Part shown: piece after piece, positions 36,439-50,360 of the stretch
How positions within the stretch are numbered: the first letter of the stretch is position 1
How the letters are laid out: each line of letters starts with the position of its first letter
Source of the DNA: Litomosoides sigmodontis
Taxonomy: Eukaryota; Nematoda; Chromadorea; Rhabditida; Onchocercidae
Direction: 5' to 3'
Length of the DNA: 64,000 nt
Assembly (NCBI GenBank): GCA_963070105.1
Contig: OY718805.1
Coordinates: forward strand, 3,592,001 to 3,656,000
Program-made: the position numbers and the translations under genes
Notes under the pieces: model-generated
Database searches by the model: none
What the model saw: the letters and a program-made list of their open reading frames with translations, nothing else
Told to the model about the DNA's origin: nothing

Positions 36439-39400
36439 TTAGCTACTATCCGTAGTGGTCGTATCCACAGAATTTGTACAAGTCTTCGTACCAATGAAAG
36501 CACTTTTGATAAGTGATTTTGCATCCGCTAATTCCATCGTATCAGAAACCTAAAAATGCTTATACTTTACAGGATGCTTATTTGAGCGTTCTGAGTAAAC
36601 TTTTAAGTGGATATAAAACAAAAAAACTTCATTTAAAAATCAGTTAGTAAGATTTGATGCTTGCCATTGAGATAGCGAGAGTTACCTTCAAAATTTAAAT
36701 TACAGACAATAAAAGGGCTGCATTTAACTTCCCGAAAACATTAAAAAGAGATAATGTTTTAGACGGAAAAATTATTCATGGGAAAGCATCAAGACGATTG
36801 ATGAAATATGACTTTCGGAAATCTTTTTTAAGCCAAGCAAATTTAAACTGTCCACCACTCCCAAGTTCCCCCTCATCATCCACGTTTTCGACTTATTTCA
36901 AAAAAAAAAACATTACACTATTTCGTAACAAATAAAATGAAAACAAAAATATACTTTCGGCGTAGCTTTTAAAGGTGCGATAGCAAAAGTAAGTGTTCGG
37001 CGCCTTTTACGATATGCAGCACCACCACGAGTTGGTGGTTCACGAGGTATAAAACAAGCATTATTTGTTCGCTCATATTGTCGCAATCGCATCACAATCC
37101 ATTCTTCTGTTGCAAGATCCAAAAAATCGTTCTTATCACCTACATCGAAATCAGATGTATTACTGAAAATCCCAGAAATACAAGCAGCATATTAGGAAAA
37201 CAATAAGCGGTGAGACTTCTTTAAGTGTGACTTCCTAATCAATGTTGACATATGAATGTATAATGCACAAAATTGCAACAATCTATCAGTCGAATTACTT
37301 TTTTTCGCAAACGTGCTCGTTACGAGGATACTCTAGTCAGCAAGAAAGAGTTTCCTATACGGTATGACTTATGAGAGAAAAAGATGACTGTAAAAAATGT
37401 TTCAAAGGATGTTACTTGGTATATAGTAAGGTAGAGGTGTCCACTGGTAACAGGATTTGACTTTTGTCAATTCACGTTCCTCATTATGAGAGCGTTTCGC
37501 TGCAAACTTCGAAGTTAGTTAAATCAGAAGAAATAGAAATTTCCTAGATTTCCGGTTATATAGTATGCATATATCAGTAAATAATATACCACAACTATCA
37601 CTGTACTTAGCTCCAAGACACAGAAAGACTCTTCATGAATTAAAAGATTTTTATTAACACCACTAAGCGGTACAATCGCTGCAACAATTTCAGATTAGAT
37701 AAAGCCTGCTTTGATTAAAACGTTTACACTGACACACGTTGACAGTAATTTCTAGAATTGAATCCACTCCAAATACTTTAAAACGTACTTCACACCACAC
37801 CAAATGTGCAAGTAAGTCTATGACCCTAAATTTGATTTCAGTTTGGTAGTGCAAAAGAACAAACCTTTTACTTTTTCATGACCCGTCCTGAGATGTTCTT
37901 CCAATGAGCGTTTTAGTGTAAATCTTAACGAACAGCCCTCCATGAGGCACATATATGGTTGTGCCTTACCAGCATGTCGCGTTCTAAAGTGTTCCTCTAA
38001 CCAAAGGAACTAAATACAAAGTTATCATTGTTAGAAAATCAAAAAATTGAGAAGAGATATGAAATGGCAGTTCTAACAATAAATACTTCATACAATTAAT
38101 TTTTATGTACACCAAACAGCATAAGAGAAAGCGCACTTGTTTTTGAAAGTCACCACGACTCAAACCCATTTTACAATTTCCCCACTGGCACATCAAGTTT
38201 TTTAAACGATCAGTGGTTTGTGACTGTGAATTGCAACAGTCACTATTGTTATCATTATTATCATCCAAACATGCTGAAGGCCGTAATAATTCCAGATGAT
38301 CCTAAACAAGGTTTTTTGATAAGGATTAGATAAAAAATCTCAGCAGTTTAAAAATCATCTTTGATATTTCTCTCATTTGAAAAAAATTGAATTTTGTTTT
38401 TAATTTTCCGTGCTTAATCAAATTAAGTACGCCTTTTTTTTGAATGACTAAACAGAAAACGAATAAATGAAAAATTAAAAAAAATCTACTTTAACAACAT
38501 GATCATAGAGATCGTTATCGCAAGCAAACCGTTCCGTACAATTTTTCCAACGGCAACGTGCTCTTAACTGAAGCTCATTGTTTCCCGAAGGCAAACTTCC
38601 GGAAAAAGAAGGAACTGTTGAACATCTCGCAAGAGACTTTGCACTGTCGCCTAAAAAGGATTACGAATTTCAATCAAGCTCACTTGAGCTTCCAACAGGG
38701 TAAGCATAATATGGCAATGCTATAATACTTGCAACCAAGAATAATTTCGAATTATTTCCTTTCGATACCCCTCGCTATTATTTTGTCAGAAATAGTGATT
38801 TTATGACAAAGAAAAAGCAGATCGATAAACGTTGGACAAGCAAGCAGCAAATAAACCTGAAATTTTTATTTTGACAACATAACTATACATGTCCTTATCG
38901 TGCGCAAATTGTTCTGTCCAACTTCTTTATTGATAATGTATTTTTAAGATGAATTTTTATTTTTTACTCTTATGAACTGGAAATATAAATAAGTGCAACA
39001 CCTAATCTAGCGGTGGATGAAACTCCGGAATTCTGATTAGTAGGAACATCAACTGCTAGTTGTAGCGACGATGATAGCGATGTTAGTGAGGTCGTTTTCT
39101 CCAGAAGACATGCATCAAGGCAAAAATCTTCATCTGCTTTCGTATCAGTACTAATCGAACTGACTGTACTAACACCGCTTGATGCCCGACTGATTGGCGG
39201 CGACAAGGACGAACATGACGGCTGACAAACCGATAGCGGACACTGTGACGCAACTGAAACAGGAAGAAACATATGCAAATGTGCAAAAGCCTAATGAACA
39301 GCATCCAGTCACATCTATCATTACCACTCTCTCTGGCCAACTCCACATTCAACTATGTTAGTTACAGCCAAATTTTGTATGCAAAAAATTTTGCATGTTA

Positions 39401-41274
39401 GTTACAGCCAAATTTTTGTATGCAATTTGTCGCTGCCGGCAGTATTCGTTTAAAACTACGAAATAGAGTAGTTCCTTATTGACTTTTATGAAATTTATGC
39501 ATAAGTATTGGATACATTATACTAATGGTTTGGTCAAAATGGATGTGGTTTCACCAGTCTTTAACTAAACGAATAATAATAACGCATCACCAGGATTAGC
39601 AGTATTACAAAAAGCTGCAGCTGTTTGATGTCGTCGTTTGAAGTTGGAATCTTTGCAGGACTTCGCTGTTTCTCCTCCAACAACTGATGAATCTAATGAA
39701 CAATCGGGCGAAGATGGGAACGATGAATCGAAACCAGAATCGATACTAGCTGGTGACATCCGTTCAATGTTCAAAACATTCTTCGATGAACCATTAAGAG
39801 AAGATGTCTGCAAATAATTGCAGCTGATGGAAGTCAGCGTTCACGAACAGCTGACTGAAATCACAATTCATTCAATCTATGAAGCCTCGTTCAATCAAAA
39901 CTAGAGTCTTCCGACAACACAACAGAAAGATAGCTCAATATAAGCACCATATAAATACCTATAAAACGCACATTTCTTTAAGTTTAAATCTGAACCACCG
40001 AATATGCTAATTGGTTCTTTACAAACGGATTTACCTCATAAATCATTATGATATGAACTATTTAATGCTTTACTTAACAGTATAGAACTGTTTAGTAATA
40101 ATTATTTAATTGTTACAAGTTTATGTAGCCAAAAAAATAAGAGCTATCTAAAAAACTGCTTAATGAACTTATACTTCATAGGTTTGTAAAGCAGTAAATT
40201 TTGGGAAATTATGTGAGTGCAAAACTGTAGCAATGTTTTCACTCAAGGGCTTAACAAAATGCTGAAAATTTTGGACAAGGATGTAGGAGATTTGCTCAAA
40301 AGAATAGATTTCTATTTCACAGAACATTCCTGTTCGCACGTTTCAGTTTATAATTTACGCTTGTAAAAATGTCGCACCTTTTCACTAACTTTCTATCTCA
40401 CCTACAATAACATACAGTTTGCACTTGAACTACCTTTTCTTCCATCTCTCACTTTAAGAAGTCCGTAGTCTCAACAAAAACAGGTAGCTACCGTTGAAAA
40501 AAATCAAACCGAAGATTTTTAGGTGAAAATTTTAACACAATTTATTTGCTATAAAATAGCAACAGATTCGATAAGTATTATTAGCTTATAAAATAGCTCG
40601 ATGAAAATTTCAGCGCCAAACAATACCCAAGAGAGAAACAAGATATTCTTGCCTGCTGAAGAAAAGATTTTTAAAATAGAACTTTAGACTGCTTAAAGCA
40701 ATTCAGCACTTGCAGATATTCCATCAAGTTGCTGATTGGAAAAACCAATCATTAGGAACTATATTTTGGAAAAATGTATAAAAAAATGCTCAAATCGAAG
40801 AAGTGAAAATGCACAAGCAAAAAGCAATGCCGCTGATTCAATCTCCAAAATACATATGTTATCAGTCAAAACTTCCCGACATCTTATGGGAAAAAATTCG
40901 TTAAACGTGATATGAAATTAAAAATACAAAGCAATCACAAACTATAGATATTGCTAGAAATTTAGAAATGAATTTTTCACTAACTAAAATGAATGAATCG
41001 CTACATGATTTTTCTTTTTTTCACACTACTCTACCGCAATTTGAATTTATTTAGTAATTCAAGTAAGGCAGATAAATGATCATAAAAAAAGGAAGCATAA
41101 AAAATCTTTTAAAATTGAATTATATTAACTTTTATTTTATTTTTTTTTTGAAAGCAATACAATACTTACAGCATCAACAGCAACTGCTTCAGCAATTTTT
41201 GGATACATATTCGTTGATCCCATACCAATCGGTTTATTACCACTGTTACATACTGTGACGTCTTGCTCAAGCAT
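36439..41274 (-). CDS. C2H2 zinc-finger protein with AEBP2/Jing-like triple finger
   Basis: Eight exons right to left: 41274-41170, 39807-39591, 39253-39002, 38650-38490, 38301-38137, 38009-37865, 37139-36955 and 36549-36439; 446 residues. The start is the ATG at 41274; the frame is closed by TAA 15 bases upstream. The N-terminal half is Ser-rich with a small-residue motif (SPASIDSGFDSSFPSSP). Three fingers follow, each C-x4-C ... H-x4-H: CRWKNCTERFACDNDLYDH, CQWGNCKMG ... WLEEHFRTRH, and CLMEGCSLRFTLKRSLEEH. The order, the long insert in finger 2 and its WL-E-H ending resemble AEBP2/Jing, a PRC2 cofactor. After the fingers come DFLDLATEEWIVMRLRQYE and a basic YRKRRRTL, loosely like the DFFDAQTLDAIRHR and basic region of AEBP2, in reversed order. 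The AEBP2 C-terminal domain is not seen. DNA-binding nuclear protein; PRC2 membership is an inference. Confidence 0.88.
39355..39427. repeat. 40-bp direct repeat, two copies
   Basis: ATGTTAGTTACAGCCAAA recurs with a 40-bp period, followed in both copies by ttttgtatgcaa. It lies in the intron between zinc-finger exons 2 and 3. Confidence 0.9.
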
Positions 41275-42461
41275 TCTACCAGCTATAAGTTTGCTTTAAA
41301 AAAATTAATTAAGAAAGATTTGAAATAGACGAAAATACGTATCGTCACTATATGCATAAAATGAAACAAAATATAAACATATTTCATTAGTATTAAAAGC
41401 ATTCTTATTTAGAAGAATGTCGTTATGTTGAAGAAGGAAGCATGCCGATAACTAATTAATTAATTAATTAAGATTATAGCTATTTAACAATGGATGCCTT
41501 TGCGCTGGCTGCGCTCAACATTACTTCCACCTACCTCTACCATCAACAGTAGAAGTAATGAACATCAAGAATATGCAAAAATGATATCGACGACCAATAG
41601 CAATGCTTAATATTACATTGTTGCTATGGAAGGAGAGAGTAACTGCTGAGAGGGGTAGCGTTGGGACAGATAGATTGTTGGGTAGTAACGGAAAACAAAT
41701 GATTTCCGTTACAATTACTCATGTCCGAGGAGGTTACTGTTTGATGAATTTTTTAAATGTTCGATCGAATGCACACTTATTACATAACATAAAATTCAAC
41801 TGAAACATATCCAACACCACTCTTTCTCTCTCTCTCCCTCTCTCTCCACCGTTATCAATAATTAATAATCACAGAAAGCATTCCATACTATCGTCATCAT
41901 CAATACTGTCACTAATGATTGATGAAAAATCACGTACGTCTACGCACATCACAATTCATACCGTAAGAAATTTCTAGCAATAATACTTTCCATTCAACAT
42001 TTACATAAAACATGCATTGGTATTGTCTTTAATTTAAAAAAAAAATAACATTGCTAACCTGAAATACACAACTAAATTAGCTCATACAAATTAATTATGC
42101 AAATGATAATGGAAAAATGACCTTTGAAAGAAGAAAGGTGATGAAGTGGGAAGGGAAGTGTGAGAAATACAAGCATACATACATGCACACACACACACAC
42201 ACACGCACGCATACGCACACAACGGTAGATGAAAAAGAGAGAGCAATGAAGTGGACAGTGCTTTCAGGGCGGAGAGGACAGAGAAAAGACGTGTGTACAC
42301 GTTAAGGTCATACGTATTTGGGGACAAATGAATGAATGAATGCAGCAGACAAAACACCACCATTTGCTACACCCAAAGATAGATGTAACGCAGTGAATTA
42401 AGCGCTTTCCGTTCACCATCTCCGCTTCCTCCGATCTTCATGTACAGCGCCATTATTATGT

Positions 42462-42503
<42 letters not shown>

Positions 42504-42691
42504 ACATACACACATACACACATATACAATCATACGCATTTGCATACACACACACACCCATTTACATACACACATATACATATGCGCATACACGCATTTG
42601 CATACACACATACATATACACGCATTTACATACACACACGCGCACATACACGTAATTGCACATGCACACACACGCATATATATATATATAA
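42462..42691. repeat. long imperfect (CA)n/(CATA)n microsatellite ending in (TA)n
   Basis: About 230 bp of CACA, CATA and CGCATTTG-containing units that recur with small changes, closing with an AT array. ORFs over it in all frames are repeat artefacts. Confidence 0.95.
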
Positions 42692-43313
42692 TGTATAAGT
42701 AGATGAATAAGAGAAACACACAGACAGATACATACAGCAGTGCTCCCATACATAGAGGATGAAGACAGTGGTAGGAGTATATGGAAGAGTATATTTAAAT
42801 ATATCGATTACCAAAAGTATGACTGACCTATGACCGGAGCTATGGGAAACAGTTATGGATTAATTGATTATGCCAATTGGTTGAGAGAGTGGGAAGTGGG
42901 ATGAGAGAGGAAAGAAGGAAAGAAAGGAAATGTTGGATGAGAGAGTTGATGCATCATTAACACTCGTTTCACTTGAGAAGCATTTGGGAGATATCGATCA
43001 GATGGATGACGAATGATCAGTGACCAACTTCAGGATGATCTTCAGCGTCCACTATCTCACCTCACATTCCTCACCACCCCCACATCTACATCTGCAACAC
43101 ATATCACTTCCACTCCTAAAATTCACTTCACCACCACCACCAGCAAATAACATCAATCATCTCCTTCATTACTTAATTGTTTATTTGACATTTTCGTTAG
43201 TTAAGAAATTTTTTGCAAGAATATTTTAAAATTTAGGAAATGAACGAATGAATAATTTAATTACTATTATTGTTACTTTAAGGAAAAAAAAGGACACAAC
43301 AAGCGTCAAGTAA

Positions 43314-43326
43314 TATATATGTGTGC

Positions 43327-43385
<59 letters not shown>
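43314..43385. repeat. (GT)n microsatellite
   Basis: GT array, about 30 units, with two GC substitutions at its start. Confidence 0.97.
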
Positions 43386-43387
<2 letters not shown>

Positions 43388-45448
43388 TGAACTTTTTACA
43401 GATAAATGCTTTATTTTCACACTTTTAATAAGTTAGCATTGAATATATGGAATGATGGAATGCATTGGAAAAGGTTGAAAATTTTCGCTACCCAAATTTT
43501 ATCAAATTTTATCGCACGGTGCTCTCACATGAACGAATAATTTAAGGAATTATTATTGTTAAAAAAAAAACTTTAGACGTCGAGAATAAGTACAGTGCAA
43601 CAAGAAGTGAATTAATTATTCAATTTTCATATTGCAAAAATTTTTTGCAAAAATTAAAAAAGAAATTTAAAAGAAAAAAAAATCATTTTTTGCACAAATA
43701 ATGTTCATGTAACAATTCGGTTGAGGAATAAAATTCAGAAAAAAAAAAAGAACAAAGCAAAAGTACACGCTTCCTTTTTACTGCACGAAAGCAAATGGAA
43801 GGAATGAAAGAAAAAAAAAAAGAAGGAAGAGTATCAGATTTACAAGTAGTCTATGAAGAAGCGAAAATTGTTGAAAAATTCGAACGTCACTGAACGAAAA
43901 GTACAAAGATGCGCGTTACGTCACCATCCATTTATTGCCCTTCATTCGTCCGTCATCCTCCTCCGTCCACTCTCTTCATTTCCACTTATCCCTCTAGCTC
44001 TTCAAATTCCGTGTGTGACCAATTATTATTATTATTTATTGACCATTCATCATCCATTGCTCACAAACAACATTCATCTCTTAGCAATCATTTTATCAAT
44101 GAAATGATAACGACAACGATAGTGCTCATCCCCCACTCACTGCATAATATCTGCCTGTTGAGATTCATCTTATTTTGTGAATTTTTTTTTCGCTAATTAA
44201 TGAGATAAGCTAACATTTCATTCATTTCACCTCACTTCACACTCCTAAAAGTCTTAAGCTACAAAAATGAGCAATATATTTGGTACGTTGAAGTTAATGA
44301 AGAATGAAACGTGTAAATTAAACAACCAAATATAAATACAATATATCTTTATTTAACTTTACTTCTACCTATCTGAAACAATCTCTTCATTAGGTTTTAG
44401 GAAATAAGATTATTAGAAAGAAAAGGTTATGAAAATGTTAAGAGAGAGAGAGAGAGAGAGAGGGAATGAACAATTGAAAAAAAAAGACGAAAAAATTCCG
44501 ATCGACGAAAATAGGTGTACACCATGGAATTAATAATAGCTGCATGTATAACTCAATCATCTTCCGATAAAATATATTCGTATCACGTGAGTTAGCGTTA
44601 TTTGCGTGACGCATTGAGCGCATTGAAATGAAATCACGCAAAATTAATTTGAAAATCGTTAGCCGGTAATATCCATTCTTCTCTTCAGCATATCATAAAT
44701 ATGCTAAATTCATAGACGAACGAACACAAGGAAAAGAAAAAAAGACAACCTAATAATAGTGAATGAGAGGTGCGCAGAGACGCTGCAGCGAATGCGCAGA
44801 GATGCAGAAGGAGGAGATTTTCGAAGAGCAACGTCAAAGTGCACTTTTAATGAGACAGTGGAAGGAGAAGGAGAAGTAGCACTAATCAACTGCTCCAATG
44901 AATAGCTATTCCGTCACGTGTGATCATACGTTTCACGTCAAATACGTAGCACGATAGATGTTCGATATACAATTTAAGAGAAATGAAATTGGTTATCATA
45001 TATTATCGGAATACCTATTAAAGCAAAAATAAAACACTTTCAATCATCCATAGTGGAGGAGAAATTAGGTACTTGAAGAAATGAAAGATTTGCGAGTTTA
45101 CGTAGTGTAACAGTGGTAATCTTTGATGCATTACTTCTTATCACACCATTTTGCACTGAAAATAAATAAAATACACTAAACGAAAAAGGAGCCGAGTAGA
45201 AATTTCATTTAACTTTTTCATGAATTCAAATAATTTGATTCTTTTTTTAACAAAAGGTTTTTTTTCAAAAAAAAAGGATTTCATAGCAATTAATCGATGA
45301 ATCTATCACTTCTCCTCCTATACATAGCATAAAACAACTATTTGATGAATTACTTGCTGACAAAAACGATACATACTAATGAAAAAGGAACAAAAAAAAA
45401 TAACACTCGTAAATCAGTGTAAACCTCTCTCTTTCGCTCCTCCTCTTT

Positions 45449-45453
<5 letters not shown>

Positions 45454-45490
<37 letters not shown>
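45454..45490. repeat. (CT)n microsatellite
   Basis: Uninterrupted CT array, about 18 units. Confidence 0.97.
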
Positions 45491-45493
<3 letters not shown>

Positions 45494-48400
45494 AGTCAAT
45501 CAATCATTTTAGTTATATTTAAGATATCACGGAAGGAAATGTAATACTCGCAGAGTAAGGTTTTCTTTTAATTGCAGCATGAATAACAATTAATTAAAGA
45601 TATAGTTTTACAAAAAAAAATTTAATTCTTTTTTTTTTAAAAAAAAAAAGTATTTTTAATCAATAATTCTGTATGAATTATCTACCTATCATTTCTCAGT
45701 TAGGTCAACAATCCTCTTCACATTACACTTAGCAAAGAAATACCGTTCACTAAATTAACATCATTAAATTTCGATCATTTATTAGTGATTACGAATTTTA
45801 AACGATAAATTTCTTCCTATGAAACCCTACTACTACCTGCTAATATTACAAAGAGCAGGGAAATTGAAATTAATTCATATACTGTAAAGATTTGGATGAC
45901 TTTTTTTTCATTGTTAAAAAACAAAAAAAAAAAGATTCATGTTCTATCAATAAAACACGAAAACAAAAACTGCTCTTAAATGTTGTAACAATTTCACATA
46001 AAATTCAAGTGAAAATAGAATTTAATTTCAACATTCATATAGCACGTATAATTCCATCGATAAAATTAGGATAAATTTTTAAATGAATTGAAGCGAAATA
46101 AAAAGAAAACCACAGAGAATCAAACAAGAAAAAAAAATTTCGTTTCATCCAATATAAGTGGAAGAATAAAAAAGTGGCAGAGAGCTTAAGAGAGAAGGAG
46201 GAGAATGAATCTATTAAAAAAAGAAAAACATGCCTATAGATATCTTCAAACTGCCTAATGTTTTGATTGTCAAAAGTGGTTAATCAAAAACGACCAGATG
46301 GATAGGCGGATAGATAGATTGATTGACAGATAGATAGACAGATTCATTTGAATGGAATGAAAGCTTAGGAAGTGAAATATGAATTGGATAATTTTGATTA
46401 TTTCAAAGTAATCGAAAGCTTTCGAGCCTCATTGCTCACCTATTTTTCCCATCAATTTCTAGCCTAAATGAAAATTTGTTGAAATAAAATGCTCATCAAC
46501 TAAACAAACATTATTTCGTATGTGAAAAATTTTGAAAATCTTTTCAACAATAATTTATTGTCGCTCGAAAGAGCTGCACTTCTCTCACATATCCATCCAT
46601 TTCTTTTTTGGCTAACGAAATATGACTTTTGCTAATTTTAATGAACAAATGAATTAAATACACCTATTGTTTGCATTACAGCAATAAATAAATTTTAAAA
46701 TTAAATTGTCCATTATTACATCAAAAATATTATCATCCCAAATGCTTCATTAGGAAGATAAGCTAGATGCCAGATTTTTTGTTTTAATAAAACTTAAATT
46801 TAACACTATTAAATAAGTGATGCAGAAAAGAATAGCATTTTAAGTGCATTTAAAAAGAGAACAGAGGAAGAAAAAGGAAAAACAATCTAATTTTTCTGCA
46901 ATATTTCACGAGAAAATTAATAATAATGGAATTAAGGTAGAGAGGAAATGGTTGAAAACAATGTTTACACGAATTAGCAAAATCACAGCTCGAAAGTCAT
47001 ATTTCGATCTCAGTTTTATTTTTTCTATATAGTTGTATATTTGAAAATATACAAAAGTTGTATATTTTCCGGTGGAACATTAATTAGAAATTGATGTTAT
47101 CGTAAATTAGTGTTATATTTTGATCGTAAGTTCAATCGGTTACAGAATTACTGCTACAGTTTTACCTGAACTAATTAGGGAATTATCAGAATTATTTGGA
47201 ATTTAGCGTTTTTTTTCCGCTAGCAATGAATTAATTAATTTCTCATTTGAAAAATGTCAATGGTTTGCTTAACGATATGGGAAAGGTAGGAAATTTCATG
47301 GTCGTATTGGAAGTCATTTAAATTTAATTTATCATTTTTCTTTACTTCTTTTCTTGAACAACTAATTCTTACTTCGAAGAATTTTACACTAAACATTTTC
47401 TTTCTTTAAATTTTCTTTTTTCATACACTTGAATGTATTTGTTGAAATTTAGATATCTAAATAAGCAAAGCAATAATTAATCTAAAAATAAAACAACCGC
47501 CGAAAATTATGCAACTAGCAAACAACAATAGACATCCATTTAAATATTATTGCCACTCAACTGAGTATTAAAATGTTTGTTGTCTGTATAAATCATTTTA
47601 AAAATAAACATTCTGTCAACAATTAATTATACATGAATGGATGGTGAAACGTTTAGCACATACATAAATTTTACTTGTACAAATGAAATTTCATTGTCCA
47701 TTCATTTTGAAAGCTTATTTATTCAAACAACATAGGGTTTAAGTGAAAATTTTCAATTGAAACACCTCTAGGCCCTACCTCTACCTACTATAGGCTTAAG
47801 CATATCCTATCAGAAAGGAGAGGAAATGAACATCGCTTGTGATTGGGACAAGTTGAGAAACCAGTTGTGAGACTTTTCAATTCTTTAGGAACCAATGAAA
47901 CGGACAGGAAAATGAGTGATGTTCCGGCGGCGGCGATAACGTCCTTCCCATTCCACTCTTCCCTTCCTCTCCCTTCATCCATCAATCCGTTCCATTCCGC
48001 CCTAACGTCCCCTTCCACCCACCACAAAATTCAATTCTAGCGTCATCACACTGCTACTACTATTACTACTACCAGTATTGCTACTGCTATAATGAGTACT
48101 GCTCCTACTGGAAATATTAAAAAGCAACAGCGATCTTTGGTCAATAACAGTCTTCAAGCACATTCAATCACTTTTTCCTTCTCTCTCGAAAAGACTGCAA
48201 AAAAGTTTCCGCTATTTTTGAAACAATCTAGCGTGAATTTTCAGGTATAATTTATGACGAATTGAGAGAAACGACCTCAGCTCTATTCAAAACATCTCAT
48301 TCGACCTAAAACAAATACACCTGTACAACTAGATGATTATTAGCAGTAACGCAGATAAAATTCCTCCTTTGAGAAATATCCATTTGATTTTACCAATAAA

Positions 48401-50069
48401 CGTACTGAATATCTGTTATTTACATTTTAATTCACAAGAAGTTACTTGTAATTACTCTAACCACCCGGAATCATTAATAAATTCCAGAAAACACTGTTGT
48501 TTTATTGAATTAAAAAGATTCAATGATAATTAGTGATAAAAACAAATTTTAACTGTTCAATGAAAGTGAGACAACATTTTCAACGATCCTTGAAAGTAAC
48601 TCTATCACTCAATGTTGCTTTCACTTTCACTGATAAAGTTGATTGCAGCAGTGAGGTTCGTTGAGGTCAAATTCTCCTACAGTAATTCATAGTGTATTTT
48701 GCGTAGCTTATAATTGCGCACTATCAGTTGCATGATATTCACATAATTGTTAGGTGTGGCTATTAGACGGTATAATTACACCATACATATGTATATCCGT
48801 ATTAATTCATTACTTGTCTTGATGATCGTTGATCACTTACTCCCTCCAAACTACTATTTTGAGAAAGTAGTTAGGCAGATAGTGTGTTATGCAAATTTAA
48901 TTAAAATTCAAAACTGTTAAATTTGAATGTAACAGAAACGCATGATTTCTTCTTTCATTGCTTTGCAGATTAACTAAAAGTTTAATTGGTGAAGCGAGAA
49001 AAAAAAGAAGGAAAGAGCTCGAATTGAACAGTTGCTTGAATTACAATTGAAAATGCTTCAGTAACTTAAGCTTCTCTATTACAGTATGCCTCGATCGATT
49101 AGTGCACAAAAATTCCCACGTACGCTTTATGTTAACAAAAAAGCTAAAACCTTCTTTGTATTCATATTTGCATTCATATTCTGGTTCGTTAAATAAATGC
49201 TTAAACTACTCGCAAATTAATAATTAAATTCATTAATTACCAATATTTCTAATTCATCATTACAATAACCTGGTAAAAGCTGTTGCAAAATTTAACAACT
49301 ATCAAGCTTTTCGCAAAAGCAAGTAATAGCCAAAAAAGGCTTATAGTAAAATTGAGACGATTTTTTTTCCTTTTTTTTAAAGTGATTAATTCGTAAGACA
49401 AATTTGAATATAAATTTTGAATATAACAATTTGCAGCAAAACAATTTTAGAATTTTCACTTAATAAATCCATTAAATTTTGTTCAAAAATTTACCAACAG
49501 AAATGAAATTTGATATTTTGCGGGATTAGAAATAAGCAAATGAAATAGTTTTAGTTTAAGCTAGCGTTGTTAAAATGCCTTCAAATTATTCTATAAATAA
49601 TTTAAATAATTAAAATAAATTATTAATGTACTATTAGCAAATAAATTTTGTTCTAACAAATGTTAAATGAATTAAATTCATTTTTAACTCATACATCGAA
49701 TGATAAATAATTATTCATATTTATAATAATACCGTCAAATAATCTTATTAGCAATGGAAAAAGAAGAAAGGGACAGAAAAACAAGAAATATTTGCGTAAC
49801 ACTGTAAATATGTTTGCTTAAAATTTCAGAATTTTTATTGAAATTTAAACTTTTTACAAAATTTTAGCAAATAAGCCTAAAAAAACAATTCCTTTAGAAA
49901 AAAATTACTATCCTTTTTTTTCAAAAAAGACAAAATAAGATTAAGGAATTAGATGATCTAAAATGATTAGATAACACAATAAACATTTTCCATTTCAAAT
50001 CATTTTAATAGACGCAATATGCAACAGAGGAAGATGTATGTTGATTCGAATATCTCAATAAATGAAGAA

Positions 50070-50122
50070 GAGAAAGACGGAGAGAAAGAGAGAGGGAGAG
50101 AGATGGAGAGAGAGAGAGAGAG
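50070..50122. repeat. GA-rich microsatellite
   Basis: Imperfect GAGA array with ggg and atg interruptions. Confidence 0.9.
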
Positions 50123-50258
50123 TAATAAATGAAGATTGAAATTGAATTATGATTTCGATCCTCATCACCATCACTATCACTAAACTGTCACTGTTTTGCT
50201 TTTGCACCAACTCCTCCTCCTACGCCTGCTTCTACTCCTGCTTACTATTACTGATCAT

Positions 50259-50360
50259 GACAATGATGATGATGATGATGATGATGGTGATAATGATGAC
50301 GATAACGACGATGATGATGACGATGATAGCAGCAGCAGCAGCAGTAGCAGCAATAATAGC
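50259..50360. repeat. (GAT)n followed by (GCA)n trinucleotide repeats
   Basis: About ten GAT units with variants, then GCA/GTA units. It translates to poly-Asp/Ser or poly-Met/Ala depending on frame. No splice signals or family support for a protein. Confidence 0.95.

Noticed and set aside
42440..42814. Several overlapping ORFs on both strands over the CA/CATA array
   Set aside because: Repeat artefacts: each frame of a CA microsatellite is free of stops and gives His-Thr or Cys-Val repeats.
47033..47054. 22-bp AT-rich palindrome (TTGTATATTT with 2-nt loop)
   Set aside because: Short A/T-only style hairpins are expected by chance in this composition.
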